Shown here: positions 33,372-41,903 of the stretch, in pieces | Position numbering within the stretch: position 1 is the stretch's first letter | How the letters are laid out: each line of letters starts with the position of its first letter | Source of the DNA: Hydrocarboniphaga effusa AP103 | GTDB taxonomy: Bacteria > Pseudomonadota > Gammaproteobacteria > Nevskiales > Nevskiaceae | Direction: 5' to 3' | Length of the DNA: 64,000 bases | Assembly: GCF_000271305.1 (NCBI RefSeq) | Contig: NZ_AKGD01000002.1 | Location: forward strand, 930,001 to 994,000 | Position numbers and translations under genes: made by a program | The notes under the pieces: generated by a model | What the model was told of the DNA's origin: nothing | Database searches by the model: none | Seen by the model: only the letters and a program-made list of their open reading frames with translations

Positions 33372-33848
33372 GTGCCCGACTCCCATCCCCAGGCGCCCTC
33401 CGCGTTCTCCCTGCCCGCCGAGTTCAACGGCCACCTGGGCGTGCTGCTGACGCGCTGCCGCCAGCGGCTGATCGAGCGGCTCGACTCGATGCTCGAGTCC
33501 GATCGGCTCGGCATCCGCCACTTCGCGGTCGTCAGCCTGCTCGAGCGCGCCGAGGGGATCAGTCAGGTCCAGATCGGCGAGGCGATGGGTTATGACCGCA
33601 CCACGACGATGAAACTCATTGACGAGCTGCAGCAGCGCGGCATGGTCGAGCGGCGGCGCCAGCACCGCGATCGCCGGGCCAACGCCATCGCCCTGACCGT
33701 CCAGGGACGGCAGTGGTGGGAATCGAAAAAGCCGCTCGTGATGGGGCAGGAGGCCTTGTTCATGGCGGCCCTGACACCGGGCGAGCAACTGCTGCTCAAG
33801 GAACTGCTGAGCCGGCTGGTGTACGGGCCGACGGCCAAAACGTCTTGA
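33372..33848 (+). CDS. MarR family transcriptional regulator of the efflux operon
   Basis: 158 residues from the GTG at 33372. The longer frame from the ATG at 33342 is rejected because that ATG sits inside the operator and -10 box, upstream of the expected transcript start. The winged-helix core is clear: FAVVSLLERAEGISQVQIGEAMGYDRTTTMKLIDELQQRGMVERRRQHRDRRAN (recognition helix and wing), flanked by the dimerisation helices. Encoded 24 bases before the tolC-like gene, it most likely represses this efflux operon and releases DNA on binding a toxic or aromatic ligand. No Shine-Dalgarno sequence is visible before the GTG. Confidence 0.85.
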   Translation: MPDSHPQAPSAFSLPAEFNGHLGVLLTRCRQRLIERLDSMLESDRLGIRHFAVVSLLERAEGISQVQIGEAMGYDRTTTMKLIDELQQRGMVERRRQHRDRRANAIALTVQGRQWWESKKPLVMGQEALFMAALTPGEQLLLKELLSRLVYGPTAKTS

Positions 33849-33872
33849 AACCGTTCATAGGGGATCGTCACC

Positions 33873-35213
33873 ATGGCTGAACATTCGAGCTGGAGGCCTC
33901 GCCTCGCGGGCCTGTCGCTGCTGGCGGCTTCGCTGCTCGGCGCGCCGGCTGCCGTGCTCGCCCAGCAGGACACGGCGGCGCTGAGCCTCGCCGAGCTGAT
34001 CGAGCGCGCACTGCAGAATTCGCCGGTCCAGGGCCTGGCCGACCGCGGGCTGGCGCTCGCCCAGGCGCAGCGCGACATCAGCCGCGGCGCGCTGCTGCCG
34101 CAGCTCGACCTGCAGGCCATGCAGGCGCGCCAGACCAGCAATCCGGCCGCCATGGGCTTCGAGTTTCCGGGGCTTCCGGAGCTCATCGGCCCGTTCTCGG
34201 TGTTCGATGCGCGCGTGCGCCTGTCGCAGAAGCTGCTCGATCTGTCGACGATGAGCGAAGTCAGCAGTCGCAACTTCGCGGTCGATGCGGCGCGCGCGCA
34301 GGTCGAAGTGCAGCGCGAGCAGCTCGCGGCCCAGGTGGCGGTGTCGTTCATTCGCGTGCTGGCCGGCGAGCAGGCGCTGGAGTCGGCCAAGGCCGATCTG
34401 GCGCTCGCCGAAGACCTGCTGGTGCAGGCGCGCGACCAGCGCCAGGCCGGCGTCGCGGCGGGCGTGGATGTATCGCGCTCCGAAACCGCGGTGGCGCAGG
34501 ACCGCTACGCGGTGTCCGAAGCGCAGACCGCGATCGCGCAATCGCGCCTGCAATTGCAGCGGCTCGCGAGCCTGCCGATGGGCCAGGCGATCGTCTTGTC
34601 GGGTGACCTGAAAGCCGATGGCTCGCTCGCTCCAGGTGCCGACGACGCGCTCGCCGTGGCGCGCAGCGATCGCGCCGATCTGGCGCTGGTGCAGGCCCAG
34701 CTCAAGCAGGCCGAAGCCGCGCTGCAGGCGGCGCGGCGCCGGGTGTTGCCGACCGTTTCGGCCTTTGCCGACTATGGCCTGTCGGCCAACACGCCGAACA
34801 AGAACGAGCAGGACACCTACCGCTACGGCGCGCAGATCCAGATGCCGCTCTACGCGGGCGGTGCGGTCAGCGCCGGCAAAGCCGCGGCCGAGCTGCAGGT
34901 GGAGCAGCAGCGCCTGCGCCTCGACGACCTGCGCGAGCAGATCGAGCAGGACGTGCGCCTGGCCGTGGTCACGGTGGCCAACACGCGTGAGCAGATGGCC
35001 GCAGCCGAAGCGGCGCTGGCCTTCGCCGAGCGCGAGCTCGAACTCGCGCGCGACCGCTTTCTGAATGGCATCGCCAACAACGTCGATGTCGTCACCGCGC
35101 AGGCCAACCTCGCGCGGGCCCGCACGCAGGTGGTGTCCGCGCAGGCCGCGTACCAGCAGGCCCGCGTGAACCTCGCCTCCGCGCAGGGACATGCGCGGCA
35201 GTTCCGTCTTTGA
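33873..35213 (+). CDS. TolC family outer-membrane efflux protein
   Basis: 446 residues with a signal peptide (LAGLSLLAASLLGAPAAVLA, cut before QQDTA). The two-repeat outer-membrane efflux protein structure is visible as two copies of helical regions starting LSLAELIERALQNSP and (second half) ADLALVQAQLKQAEAALQAARR, ending with FLNGIANNVDVVTAQANLARARTQVVSAQAAYQQARVNLASAQG. It forms the trimeric outer-membrane channel for the EmrA/EmrB-like pump encoded next, 13 bases downstream. Confidence 0.92.
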   Translation: MAEHSSWRPRLAGLSLLAASLLGAPAAVLAQQDTAALSLAELIERALQNSPVQGLADRGLALAQAQRDISRGALLPQLDLQAMQARQTSNPAAMGFEFPGLPELIGPFSVFDARVRLSQKLLDLSTMSEVSSRNFAVDAARAQVEVQREQLAAQVAVSFIRVLAGEQALESAKADLALAEDLLVQARDQRQAGVAAGVDVSRSETAVAQDRYAVSEAQTAIAQSRLQLQRLASLPMGQAIVLSGDLKADGSLAPGADDALAVARSDRADLALVQAQLKQAEAALQAARRRVLPTVSAFADYGLSANTPNKNEQDTYRYGAQIQMPLYAGGAVSAGKAAAELQVEQQRLRLDDLREQIEQDVRLAVVTVANTREQMAAAEAALAFAERELELARDRFLNGIANNVDVVTAQANLARARTQVVSAQAAYQQARVNLASAQGHARQFRL

Positions 35214-35226
35214 GTTTCCCGAAACC

Positions 35227-36315
35227 ATGAACGACAGCACCCCTCCGCAGAAAACCTCCAAAGCCCCGATCGCCATCGCGGTGCTCGCGGCCGCCGCCAT
35301 CGGTGCCGGCATCTGGTGGTGGACTTCGCGCGGCTACGAATCCACCGACGACGCCTTCATCCAGGCCGACGTGACGATGGTCGCGCCGCGCGTTTCGGGT
35401 ACGGTGACCAAGGTCTACGTCAGCGACAACCAGATCGTCGCCGCAGGCGCGTTGCTGTTCGAGCTCGATGCCGAAGATTTCAAAGCCCGGCTGCGCCAGG
35501 CGCAGGCCAATCTCGCCGCCGCCAAGGCGCAGGCGCTGTCGGCGCAGGCCGATCTCGAGCTGACGCGCACGCGCGCTCCGGCCGGCGTGACGCAGGCGCA
35601 GGCGGGCCTCGCCGCGGCGCGCGCTCAAGCCGATCGGGCGAAATCCGACGTCACGCGCTACGAGGCGCTCTACGCCAAGGACGAAGTCTCCAAGCAGATT
35701 CTCGAACAGGCGCAGACCAACTACCGCGCGATGCGCGCGCAGGCCGATCAGGCCGTCGCCGCGCTGACCTCGGCCCGAACCACGCCCGAGCAGATCGCCG
35801 CCAAGGAAGCGCAGCTCGCGAGCGCGCAGGCCGCCGAGGCGCAGGCGCAGGCCGCGGTCGACCAGAGCGCACTGCAGCTCGGCTACACGCAGGTCAAGGC
35901 GCCGAGCGCGGGCCGCGTCACGCGCAAGAACGTGCAGCTGGGTTCGCAGTTGCAGGCCGGCGCGCCGGTGCTCGCGCTGGTCGGCAACGCGCCCTGGATC
36001 GTCGCCAACTTCAAGGAAACGCAGCTCGAGCATCTGCGCGTCGGCCAGCCGGTGGACGTGAAGGTCGATGCGTATCCGGGCCAGCATTTCACCGCGCGCG
36101 TGCAAAGCCTGCAGGCCGGAACCGGCTCGGCCTTCAGCCTGCTGCCGGCCGAGAACGCCACCGGCAATTTCGTCAAGGTGGTGCAGCGCGTACCGGTGAA
36201 GCTGGTGTTCGATCCGGCGCCCGACGCGGCGCTGCATCTGGCTCCGGGCATGTCGGTGGTGCCGCGCGTGGACGTGCGGCACGAAGATGGAACCCGGCTG
36301 GCCGCCGCGCAGTGA
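35227..36315 (+). CDS. emrA: EmrA-like periplasmic adaptor (HlyD/membrane fusion protein)
   Basis: 362 residues from the ATG at 35227. One N-terminal membrane helix (IAIAVLAAAAIGAGIWWW), then the lipoyl half-motif YESTDDAFIQADVTMVAPRVSGTV typical of EmrA/HlyD adaptors, a long alpha-hairpin rich in Ala/Gln (about 90-220), the second lipoyl half (LGYTQVKAPSAGRV) and a beta-barrel domain (WIVANFKETQLEHLRVGQPV). It bridges EmrB in the inner membrane and the TolC-like channel. Its TGA overlaps the GTG start of the next gene. Confidence 0.93.
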   Translation: MNDSTPPQKTSKAPIAIAVLAAAAIGAGIWWWTSRGYESTDDAFIQADVTMVAPRVSGTVTKVYVSDNQIVAAGALLFELDAEDFKARLRQAQANLAAAKAQALSAQADLELTRTRAPAGVTQAQAGLAAARAQADRAKSDVTRYEALYAKDEVSKQILEQAQTNYRAMRAQADQAVAALTSARTTPEQIAAKEAQLASAQAAEAQAQAAVDQSALQLGYTQVKAPSAGRVTRKNVQLGSQLQAGAPVLALVGNAPWIVANFKETQLEHLRVGQPVDVKVDAYPGQHFTARVQSLQAGTGSAFSLLPAENATGNFVKVVQRVPVKLVFDPAPDAALHLAPGMSVVPRVDVRHEDGTRLAAAQ

Positions 36316-37877
36316 GGCAACCCGCTGCCGCCGCGTGGAACCCACGGCCGAAGCTGCTCGCGGCGGTGGTCGGCTTCGCTGCGTTCATGGAGGTGCTCGA
36401 CACCTCCATCGCCAATGTTTCGCTGGCGCACATCGGCGGCTCGCTGTCGGCGAGCCAGGACGAGGCGACCTGGGTGCTGACCTCGTATCTGGTCGCCAAC
36501 GCCATCATCCTGCCGATGACGGGCTGGCTCGCGAACAGCATCGGCCGGCGCCGCTACTACATCCTCTCGATCATCCTGTTCACGCTGGCCTCGGTGCTTT
36601 GCGGGCTGGCGCCGTCGCTGCCGGTGCTGATCGCCGCGCGCATCCTGCAGGGGCTCGCGGGCGGTGCGCTGCAGCCGGTTTCGCAGGCGATCCTGGCCGA
36701 TGCGTTTCCACCCGAGAAACGCGGCGCCTCGATGGCGATCTATGGCATGGCGATCGTCTGCGGGCCCGCCATCGGCCCGCCGCTCGGCGGCTTCATCACC
36801 GACAGCTACAGCTGGCACTGGATCTTCCTGGTCAACGCGCCGATCGGCCTGCTGCTCGCGTTCGCCGCGATGCGCCTCGTGCACGATTCGCCGGCGCAGC
36901 TCGAAGCGCAGCGCCGCCGGCGCGAAGAGCCGTTTTCGGTCGACTATTTCGGCTTCGCGCTGATCGCCATCGGCATGGGCGCGATGCAGGTCATGTTCGA
37001 CAAGGGCCAGCAGGAAGACTGGTTCGATTCGGCGTTCATCCGCGGCTGCCTGACGGTCTGCGTGGCCGCGCTGGCGACGCTGGTCTGGTGGGAGCTTCGC
37101 CACCCGCATCCGATCATCAACCTGCGCCTGTTCCGCAATCGCAATTTCGTCGCGGCCAACGTGCTGATCTTCGGCGTCGGCGTGGTGATGTTCGGGGCCA
37201 TCGTGCTGTTGCCGCAGTTCGCGCAGTCGGTGCTCGGCTATTCGGCGATGGACGCGGGCCTGGTGATGTCGCCGGGCTCCCTTCTGCTGATCCTGCTGAT
37301 GCCGCTCGGGGCCCGGCTGGCCGCCAAGCTTGATCCGCGGCTGATGGTCTGCCTGGGCTTCGTCTCGACCGGCATCGCCATGATCGTCAGCGCTCACTAC
37401 ATGAGCGCATCGGCCTCGCAGGGACAGATGGTGATGTTGCGCTGCCTGCAGAGCTTCGGCATGGCGTTCCTGATGGTGCCGATCAACGTGCTCGCCTACG
37501 TCGGCCTGCCGCCGACCGAAGGCGGCAACGCGGCCGCGCTGATCAATCTCATGCGCAACATCGGGTCGAGCGTCGGCATCTCGCTCGCGGTGACCTGGCT
37601 TGCGCGCGGAATGCAGCTGCATCAGTCGCAGCTGGTCGATCGCGTGAGCGTGCTGGACCCGGCGTATCAGCAGACGATGGCCGCCATGAACGGAAGCTTC
37701 GACACGGTCTCCGCCCAGGCGGTGATCGCCGGCCAGGTTGCGCAGCAGGCGGCGCTGTTGAGCTATGCGGACGATTTCTACTTCTTCGGCGCTGTTGCGC
37801 TGCTGATCGCGCCGCTGATCTGGATGTCCAAGCGGCCGCCGGCCGGGGCGGTGGCGCCGCCTCCGGAAGCTCACTGA
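36312..37877 (+). CDS. emrB: EmrB-like MFS multidrug transporter (DHA2 family)
   Basis: 521 residues from a GTG at 36312 that overlaps the emrA stop (GTGA), implying translational coupling. Fourteen hydrophobic segments as in DHA2 drug:H+ antiporters. Signatures: FMEVLDTSIANVSLAHIGG (motif D1 in TM1), LANSIGRRRYY (motif A), ARILQGLAGGALQP (motif B) and GPAIGPPLGGFITD (motif C, antiporter motif). With EmrA and the TolC-like protein it forms a tripartite pump controlled by the MarR protein upstream. Substrates such as fatty acids, uncouplers or aromatic compounds are typical for this type but are not shown here. Confidence 0.93.
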   Translation: MRQPAAAAWNPRPKLLAAVVGFAAFMEVLDTSIANVSLAHIGGSLSASQDEATWVLTSYLVANAIILPMTGWLANSIGRRRYYILSIILFTLASVLCGLAPSLPVLIAARILQGLAGGALQPVSQAILADAFPPEKRGASMAIYGMAIVCGPAIGPPLGGFITDSYSWHWIFLVNAPIGLLLAFAAMRLVHDSPAQLEAQRRRREEPFSVDYFGFALIAIGMGAMQVMFDKGQQEDWFDSAFIRGCLTVCVAALATLVWWELRHPHPIINLRLFRNRNFVAANVLIFGVGVVMFGAIVLLPQFAQSVLGYSAMDAGLVMSPGSLLLILLMPLGARLAAKLDPRLMVCLGFVSTGIAMIVSAHYMSASASQGQMVMLRCLQSFGMAFLMVPINVLAYVGLPPTEGGNAAALINLMRNIGSSVGISLAVTWLARGMQLHQSQLVDRVSVLDPAYQQTMAAMNGSFDTVSAQAVIAGQVAQQAALLSYADDFYFFGAVALLIAPLIWMSKRPPAGAVAPPPEAH

Positions 37878-37885
37878 GCTAGACT

Positions 37886-37921
37886 CGGCGCCCGCTTTTT
37901 CGGGTTTTTTTCAGGGCGCCG
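37886..37921 (+). terminator. Terminator/hairpin between emrB and apbC
   Basis: A short stem CCCG-CTTTTT-CGGG (37891-37904) followed by seven T is a plausible intrinsic terminator. A competing, longer stem pairs CGGCGCCC (37886-37893) with GGGCGCCG (37914-37921), ending two bases before the apbC ATG at 37923, where it could hide the ribosome-binding region. Confidence 0.5.
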
Positions 37922-37922
37922 C

Positions 37923-38999
37923 ATGTCTCAGGTTCATCAGCAGCTGCAATCCGCACTCTCCTCGTTCGTCGACCCGCTGATCGGGCGTGACCTGATGTCG
38001 GCCGGCGTGTTGCGCCGTACCGAGATCGCGGGAAAGCGGGCGCTGATCGACCTGGAGCTCGGCTTTCCGGCGCAGCGCCACGAACAGGCCTTGCGCACCG
38101 CGCTGGCGGCGCACGTACAGCAGGCGACCGGGCTCGACGCGCAAGTCACGGTGCGCTGGAAAGTGAGCGCGCACGCGGTACAAAGCAATCTTCAGCCGCT
38201 CGCGCAGATTCGCAACATCATCGCCATCGCGAGCGGCAAGGGCGGTGTCGGCAAGTCCACCGTCGCGGTCAACTTCGCGCTCGCGCTGCAGGCCGCGGGT
38301 GCGCGCGTCGGCCTGCTCGATGCCGATATCTACGGCCCGAGCCAGCCGCGCATGCTCGGCAGTTCGGCGCGCCCGAGCTCGCCGGACGGCAAGATCATGA
38401 ACCCGGTCGTCGCGCACGGACTGCAGGCGATGAGCATCGGCTTTCTGGTCGACGACACCCAGCCGACGATCTGGCGCGGACCGATGGTCACCTCGGCGCT
38501 CATGCAGCTGCTGACGGAGACGCGCTGGCAGGATCTGGACTATCTGATCATCGACATGCCGCCGGGTACCGGCGACATCGCGCTGACGCTGTCGCAGCGC
38601 ATTCCGCTGTCGGGCGCGGTGGTGGTGACCACGCCGCAGGACATTGCGCTGCTCGATGCGCGCAAGGGCCTCGAGATGTTCAAGAAGGTCAACGTTTCGG
38701 TGCTCGGCGTGGTCGAGAACATGAGCGTGTTCTGCTGCCCGAATTGCGGCCATCAGACCGCGGTGTTCGGCACCGGCGGTGGCGACAGGCTTGCGCAGGA
38801 CACCGGCGTCGAAGTGCTCGGCCGCCTGCCGCTGGACGCGCGCATTCGCGAACTCGCCGACAGCGGCAACCCGACCGTCGCCGCGGAGCCGGATTCCGAT
38901 GCGGCCAAGCTTTATGGCGAGATCGCCTTGCGGGCGGTGGCACGGCTCGCGCACGGAGCGGTCGAGGCGTTTCCGAGCATCGAGATGTCGGACGACTGA
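37923..38999 (+). CDS. apbC: Iron-sulfur cluster carrier protein ApbC/Mrp
   Basis: 358 residues. An N-terminal MIP18/DUF59-like domain (about 1-90, with DPLIGRDLMSAGVL) precedes the P-loop NTPase of the Mrp/Nbp35 family: deviant Walker A SGKGGVGKSTVAVN, DADIYGPSQPRMLG, DMPPGTGDIALTLSQ, and the Fe-S-bridging CCPNCG. It carries and delivers [4Fe-4S] clusters with ATP hydrolysis. The ATG at 37923 follows the emrB stop by 45 bases and a terminator-like hairpin. In this order apbC is often next to dcd, as here with one gene between. Confidence 0.96.
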   Translation: MSQVHQQLQSALSSFVDPLIGRDLMSAGVLRRTEIAGKRALIDLELGFPAQRHEQALRTALAAHVQQATGLDAQVTVRWKVSAHAVQSNLQPLAQIRNIIAIASGKGGVGKSTVAVNFALALQAAGARVGLLDADIYGPSQPRMLGSSARPSSPDGKIMNPVVAHGLQAMSIGFLVDDTQPTIWRGPMVTSALMQLLTETRWQDLDYLIIDMPPGTGDIALTLSQRIPLSGAVVVTTPQDIALLDARKGLEMFKKVNVSVLGVVENMSVFCCPNCGHQTAVFGTGGGDRLAQDTGVEVLGRLPLDARIRELADSGNPTVAAEPDSDAAKLYGEIALRAVARLAHGAVEAFPSIEMSDD

Positions 39000-39010
39000 G
39001 GCGCTCTTCG

Positions 39011-39913
39011 ATGAAGCGCCGAACGCTGCTGCGGAGCGTCGCTGCGATGGCGGCGTTACGGCAGATCGGGGCCTGGGCGCAGGCATCCGCAGAGCCTTTG
39101 CTCAAGCGGCGCATTCCAGTCTCGGGCGCGGAGCTTCCGGTGATCGGTCTCGGCACTTCGGGGGCCTTCGAAGTCGGCGATTCGGCAGCCGAACGCGAGC
39201 CGCTTGCCGCGGTGCTCGATGATCTGCTGAAGCAGGCGGGCAGCGTCGTCGATACGGCGCCGAGCTATGGCAGCGCCGAAGCGGTACTCGGCTCGCTGCT
39301 CGCCGCAAGGGCCCAGCGCGAGCGCTGCTTTCTGGCGACCAAGATCTCGTCCTATTCACCGCAGGCCGCCAAGGCGCAGTGGCAGAATTCGCTCGCGCGT
39401 CTGCGCACCGACAAGGTCGAGCTGCTGCAAGTGCACAGCCTCGTCGACCTGCAGTCGAACCTGCGCTTCTTGCGCGAGCTGCAGCAGGCCGGCAAGACGC
39501 GCTACATCGGCGTCACGCACTACCGCGACGAGGCGCACGCGGAACTCGTCGACGTGGTGCGCAGAGAGAAGCTCGACTTCGTGCAGATCAACTATTCGGT
39601 GGTGTCGCGCTCGGTGGAGCGCGAGCTGCTGCCGCTGTGTGCCGATCGCGGGGTCGCCGTGCTCGTCAATCGCGCGTTCGAGGACGGGCGCCTGTTCGCG
39701 CAGGTGAAGGGCAGGCCGTTGCCGGAGTGGGCCGGCGAGATCGATTGCGAGTCCTGGGGCCAGCTCATGCTCAAGTTCGTGCTCGCGCAGCCGGCGGTCA
39801 CCTGCGTCATTCCGGCCACGGCCAAGCCCCGCAACCTGCTCGACAACCTCGGCGCCGGTCGCGGGCGCATGGCCGACGCCAAGCAGGCGCAGCGGATCGC
39901 GGCGCTGTTCTGA
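39011..39913 (+). CDS. Aldo/keto reductase, twin-arginine-type N-terminus
   Basis: 300 residues from the ATG at 39011. The N-terminus [25 protein letters not shown] looks like a Tat signal peptide (RR-T-L-L-R). The mature part is an aldo/keto reductase TIM barrel: [24 protein letters not shown] (catalytic Asp and Tyr), LATKISS (Lys), LLQVHSL (His) and [20 protein letters not shown]-dependent reductases are normally cytoplasmic; an exported one would need to fold with cofactor first, which fits Tat export. Physiological substrate unknown. Confidence 0.85.
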   Translation: MKRRTLLRSVAAMAALRQIGAWAQASAEPLLKRRIPVSGAELPVIGLGTSGAFEVGDSAAEREPLAAVLDDLLKQAGSVVDTAPSYGSAEAVLGSLLAARAQRERCFLATKISSYSPQAAKAQWQNSLARLRTDKVELLQVHSLVDLQSNLRFLRELQQAGKTRYIGVTHYRDEAHAELVDVVRREKLDFVQINYSVVSRSVERELLPLCADRGVAVLVNRAFEDGRLFAQVKGRPLPEWAGEIDCESWGQLMLKFVLAQPAVTCVIPATAKPRNLLDNLGAGRGRMADAKQAQRIAALF

Positions 39914-40037
39914 GTTTCGGCTGCCGAGCGATCGCGAATCAGGGGCTCGGCCGTGGCTTGGCCCCGGCAGCCCGCTGGCTCACAATGCACGTCCCGAGCC
40001 GCCCGCCGGCTCTTTCCCGAAGCAGACCGCATTGACG

Positions 40038-40604
40038 ATGAGCATCAAATCCGACCGTTGGATCAAGCGCATGGCCCGCGATCACCGCATGATCGAGCCT
40101 TTCGAGGAAGGCCAGGTGCGCACCCACAACGGCGGCCGCATCGTCAGCTACGGCACCAGCAGTTACGGCTACGACGTGCGCTGCGCGGACGAATTCAAGA
40201 TTTTCACCAACATCAACTCGACGATCGTCGATCCGAAGGATTTCGACTCGAAGAACTTCGTCGACTTCAAGGGCGAGGTCTGCATCATTCCGCCGAACTC
40301 GTTCGCGCTTGCGCGCACGGTGGAGTATTTCCGCATCCCGCGCTCGGTGCTCACGATCTGCCTCGGCAAGAGCACGTATGCGCGCTGCGGCATCATCGTC
40401 AACGTGACCCCGCTCGAACCCGAGTGGGAAGGCCACGTCACGCTCGAGTTCTCCAACACCACACCGCTGCCCGCGAAGATCTACGCCAACGAAGGCGTGG
40501 CGCAGATGCTGTTCCTCGAATCCGATGAAGTCTGCGAAGTCAGCTACAAGGATCGTGGGGGCAAGTATCAGGGTCAGACTGGCGTGACGCTGCCGAAGAC
40601 CTAA
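40038..40604 (+). CDS. dcd: dCTP deaminase
   Basis: 188 residues from the ATG at 40038 (a TTG at 40032 is in frame). Deaminates dCTP to dUTP as the main source of dUMP for thymidylate synthesis in many proteobacteria. Family motifs: [13 protein letters not shown], the active-site [34 protein letters not shown] (catalytic Glu within TLEFSNT) and the C-terminal [14 protein letters not shown] that closes over the active site. The last 44 bases of the gene are repeated, with only synonymous differences, 155 bases further on. Confidence 0.96.
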   Translation: MSIKSDRWIKRMARDHRMIEPFEEGQVRTHNGGRIVSYGTSSYGYDVRCADEFKIFTNINSTIVDPKDFDSKNFVDFKGEVCIIPPNSFALARTVEYFRIPRSVLTICLGKSTYARCGIIVNVTPLEPEWEGHVTLEFSNTTPLPAKIYANEGVAQMLFLESDEVCEVSYKDRGGKYQGQTGVTLPKT

Positions 40605-40715
40605 ATTCGCTGCGGGTTTGCGCCGCGAAACCCACGATCGGGCGCCACTCGCTTAACGCTCCGATCCCGCGCGTTGCGCGGGGCCCTCGTCGCTGCTCGC
40701 GTCGCCACCGCTTGG

Positions 40716-40759
40716 GCAAGTACCAGGGCCAGACCGGCGTGACGCTGCCGAAGACTTGA
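40716..40759 (+). repeat. Duplicated 3' end of dcd (gene remnant)
   Basis: Positions 40716-40759 repeat 40561-40604 with five differences in 44 bases (39 identical). All five are third-position or stop-codon changes: both copies read [18 protein letters not shown]. The 111 bases between them carry no gene; AAACCC-type inverted segments flank a GC-rich stretch. This is a fragment of a second dcd allele. Confidence 0.7.
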
Positions 40760-40765
40760 AGCGCC

Positions 40766-40803
40766 GGGAATCGTAAAAGCGGGCTCCGGCTTCTACGATT
40801 CCC
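40766..40803. terminator. Bidirectional terminator-like hairpin
   Basis: GGGAATCGTA at 40766-40775 pairs with TACGATTCCC at 40794-40803; after one mismatch AAGC pairs with GCTT, leaving an eight-base loop. It separates converging genes (dcd and the mscS-like gene) and runs into the tandem heptamer repeat. Confidence 0.55.
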
Positions 40804-40842
40804 GTCTCCCGTCTCCCGTCTCCCGTCTCCCGTCTCCCGTCT
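40801..40842. repeat. Tandem heptanucleotide repeat (CCCGTCT)6
   Basis: Six perfect copies of CCCGTCT occupy 40801-40842, ending one base before the complement of the mscS-like stop codon. The tract is therefore immediately downstream of that gene, not inside it. Copy number should be variable between strains; at this position it could alter the transcript's 3' end but not the protein. Confidence 0.92.
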
Positions 40843-40843
40843 C

Positions 40844-41395
40844 TTAGCGATAGCGCCGCAGAATCCGTTGGAAGAACTGGCTGTTCGGAATCTGCAGCAT
40901 CGCCGCCGGCTTCTGCACGCCCTCTTCGTGGACTTCCTCGAGCGTGGTGTAGATCAGGTTGATGTCGATCACGCGGCCCTTGGCGCCGGGCTTGTCGCTG
41001 GCTTCGACGAGCTCGATCTGGTCGCCGATGCGGAACGAGCCGGTGATCGCGATGAGCAGCGTGCAGAAGATGTTCGACAGCACGCTCCAGGCCGCGAAGA
41101 ACGCGACGGCCGCCACCGCGGCGAAGCCGGTGAACGCGGTCCACAGGACCGAGCCCGAAACACCGAAGCGCCCGAGTGCGGCCAGCACTGCGGCCAGGTA
41201 GATCAGAAAGCCGCTCAGGCGGCGCGTCATGATTACGACTTCACGCGGCAGGGCGTAGCGCTGGCCCAGGCGCTGAATGAGCTGGCGGACCAGCGTGCGT
41301 AGCAGCCAGGCGCCGACCAGGATCAACAGCACTTGAGTGGTCGGCACGATCACGTCGAGCCAATCGTGCGCCCAGGCGGGAAACCATTCTTTCAT
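40844..41395 (-). CDS. Small MscS-family mechanosensitive channel
   Basis: 183 residues, short for MscS (286 in E. coli). Two to three membrane helices (LDVIVPTTQVLLILVGAWLL, then LSGFLIYLAAVLAALGRFG) precede the pore-lining helix with the family's Gly/Ala pattern (AFTGFAAVAAVAFFAAWSVLSNIFC), followed by the beta-domain FRIGDQIELVEA...GRVIDINLIYTTLEE and MLQIPNSQFF. The protein ends soon after, so the C-terminal alpha/beta cage domain is missing. Such minimal MscS-like proteins are common in this group. A role in relief from hypo-osmotic shock is likely by family. Confidence 0.87.
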   Translation of the reverse strand: MKEWFPAWAHDWLDVIVPTTQVLLILVGAWLLRTLVRQLIQRLGQRYALPREVVIMTRRLSGFLIYLAAVLAALGRFGVSGSVLWTAFTGFAAVAAVAFFAAWSVLSNIFCTLLIAITGSFRIGDQIELVEASDKPGAKGRVIDINLIYTTLEEVHEEGVQKPAAMLQIPNSQFFQRILRRYR

Positions 41396-41903
41396 CGGTG
41401 AGACGCCGGTATTTGCAGCGGGCGCGCATTTTAGGCCGGATGGACCGGCTGCGTCCGTTGCCGAGGCCGCTCGCCGATATGGAGCAGGGTCCGGCCTGGA
41501 ACGGCTTTCCCCGGCGGGTTCATGCCGTGCCTGCCTAGATCGTGATCGAGCATCAGGCCGGTCGGCAGCCGGGCCACTCGCGAGAGCGATCCATTTCCTG
41601 GGGAACTATGTCGAAGGCGCTCGGCACGACGACCGGTCCGCGAGTTCCATCGAGCGAGTTCGGGGGGCAGGTCGATGCCGCAGAGCTCCTGAAAGCCGCC
41701 AGGCATCGAGCCCCCGCTCCAATCAAGCGCCGTCGAGCCGCGCGATTGGTCGACGTGCCGCGTGGCGAGGTTCAGGTCGTCGAGCCCCACGGCGATCCCA
41801 TGGCCTTCGCGCGCGGGTGTGATCCGGCAGGAAAACCCCGTCGCGGCAGGGCCCTGCTTCGGCTAGCCTCGCGCGCTTACTGATCATCCAACGAAGGTCT
41901 CGA
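41396..41903. other. 508-bp stretch without a convincing gene
   Basis: Between the divergent mscS-like gene and the amidohydrolase gene. A minus-strand frame (about 41431-41850, part reading GLDDLNLATRHVDQSR and LPTGLMLDHDLGRHGMNPPG) is open and hydrophilic but has no good start, no Shine-Dalgarno sequence and no family I know; it may be a degraded gene. Plus-strand frames here look like shadows. Promoters for the flanking genes must lie at the two ends. Confidence 0.5.

Noticed and set aside
35316..36311. Extension of the emrB frame upstream through emrA
   Set aside because: The Arg/Ala-rich translation overlaps the well-supported EmrA protein; transporter features begin only after the GTG at 36312.
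41431..41790. 119-codon minus-strand frame in the mscS/amidohydrolase gap
   Set aside because: No start signal, no recognised family and no supporting codon bias; recorded only as a possible degraded gene.
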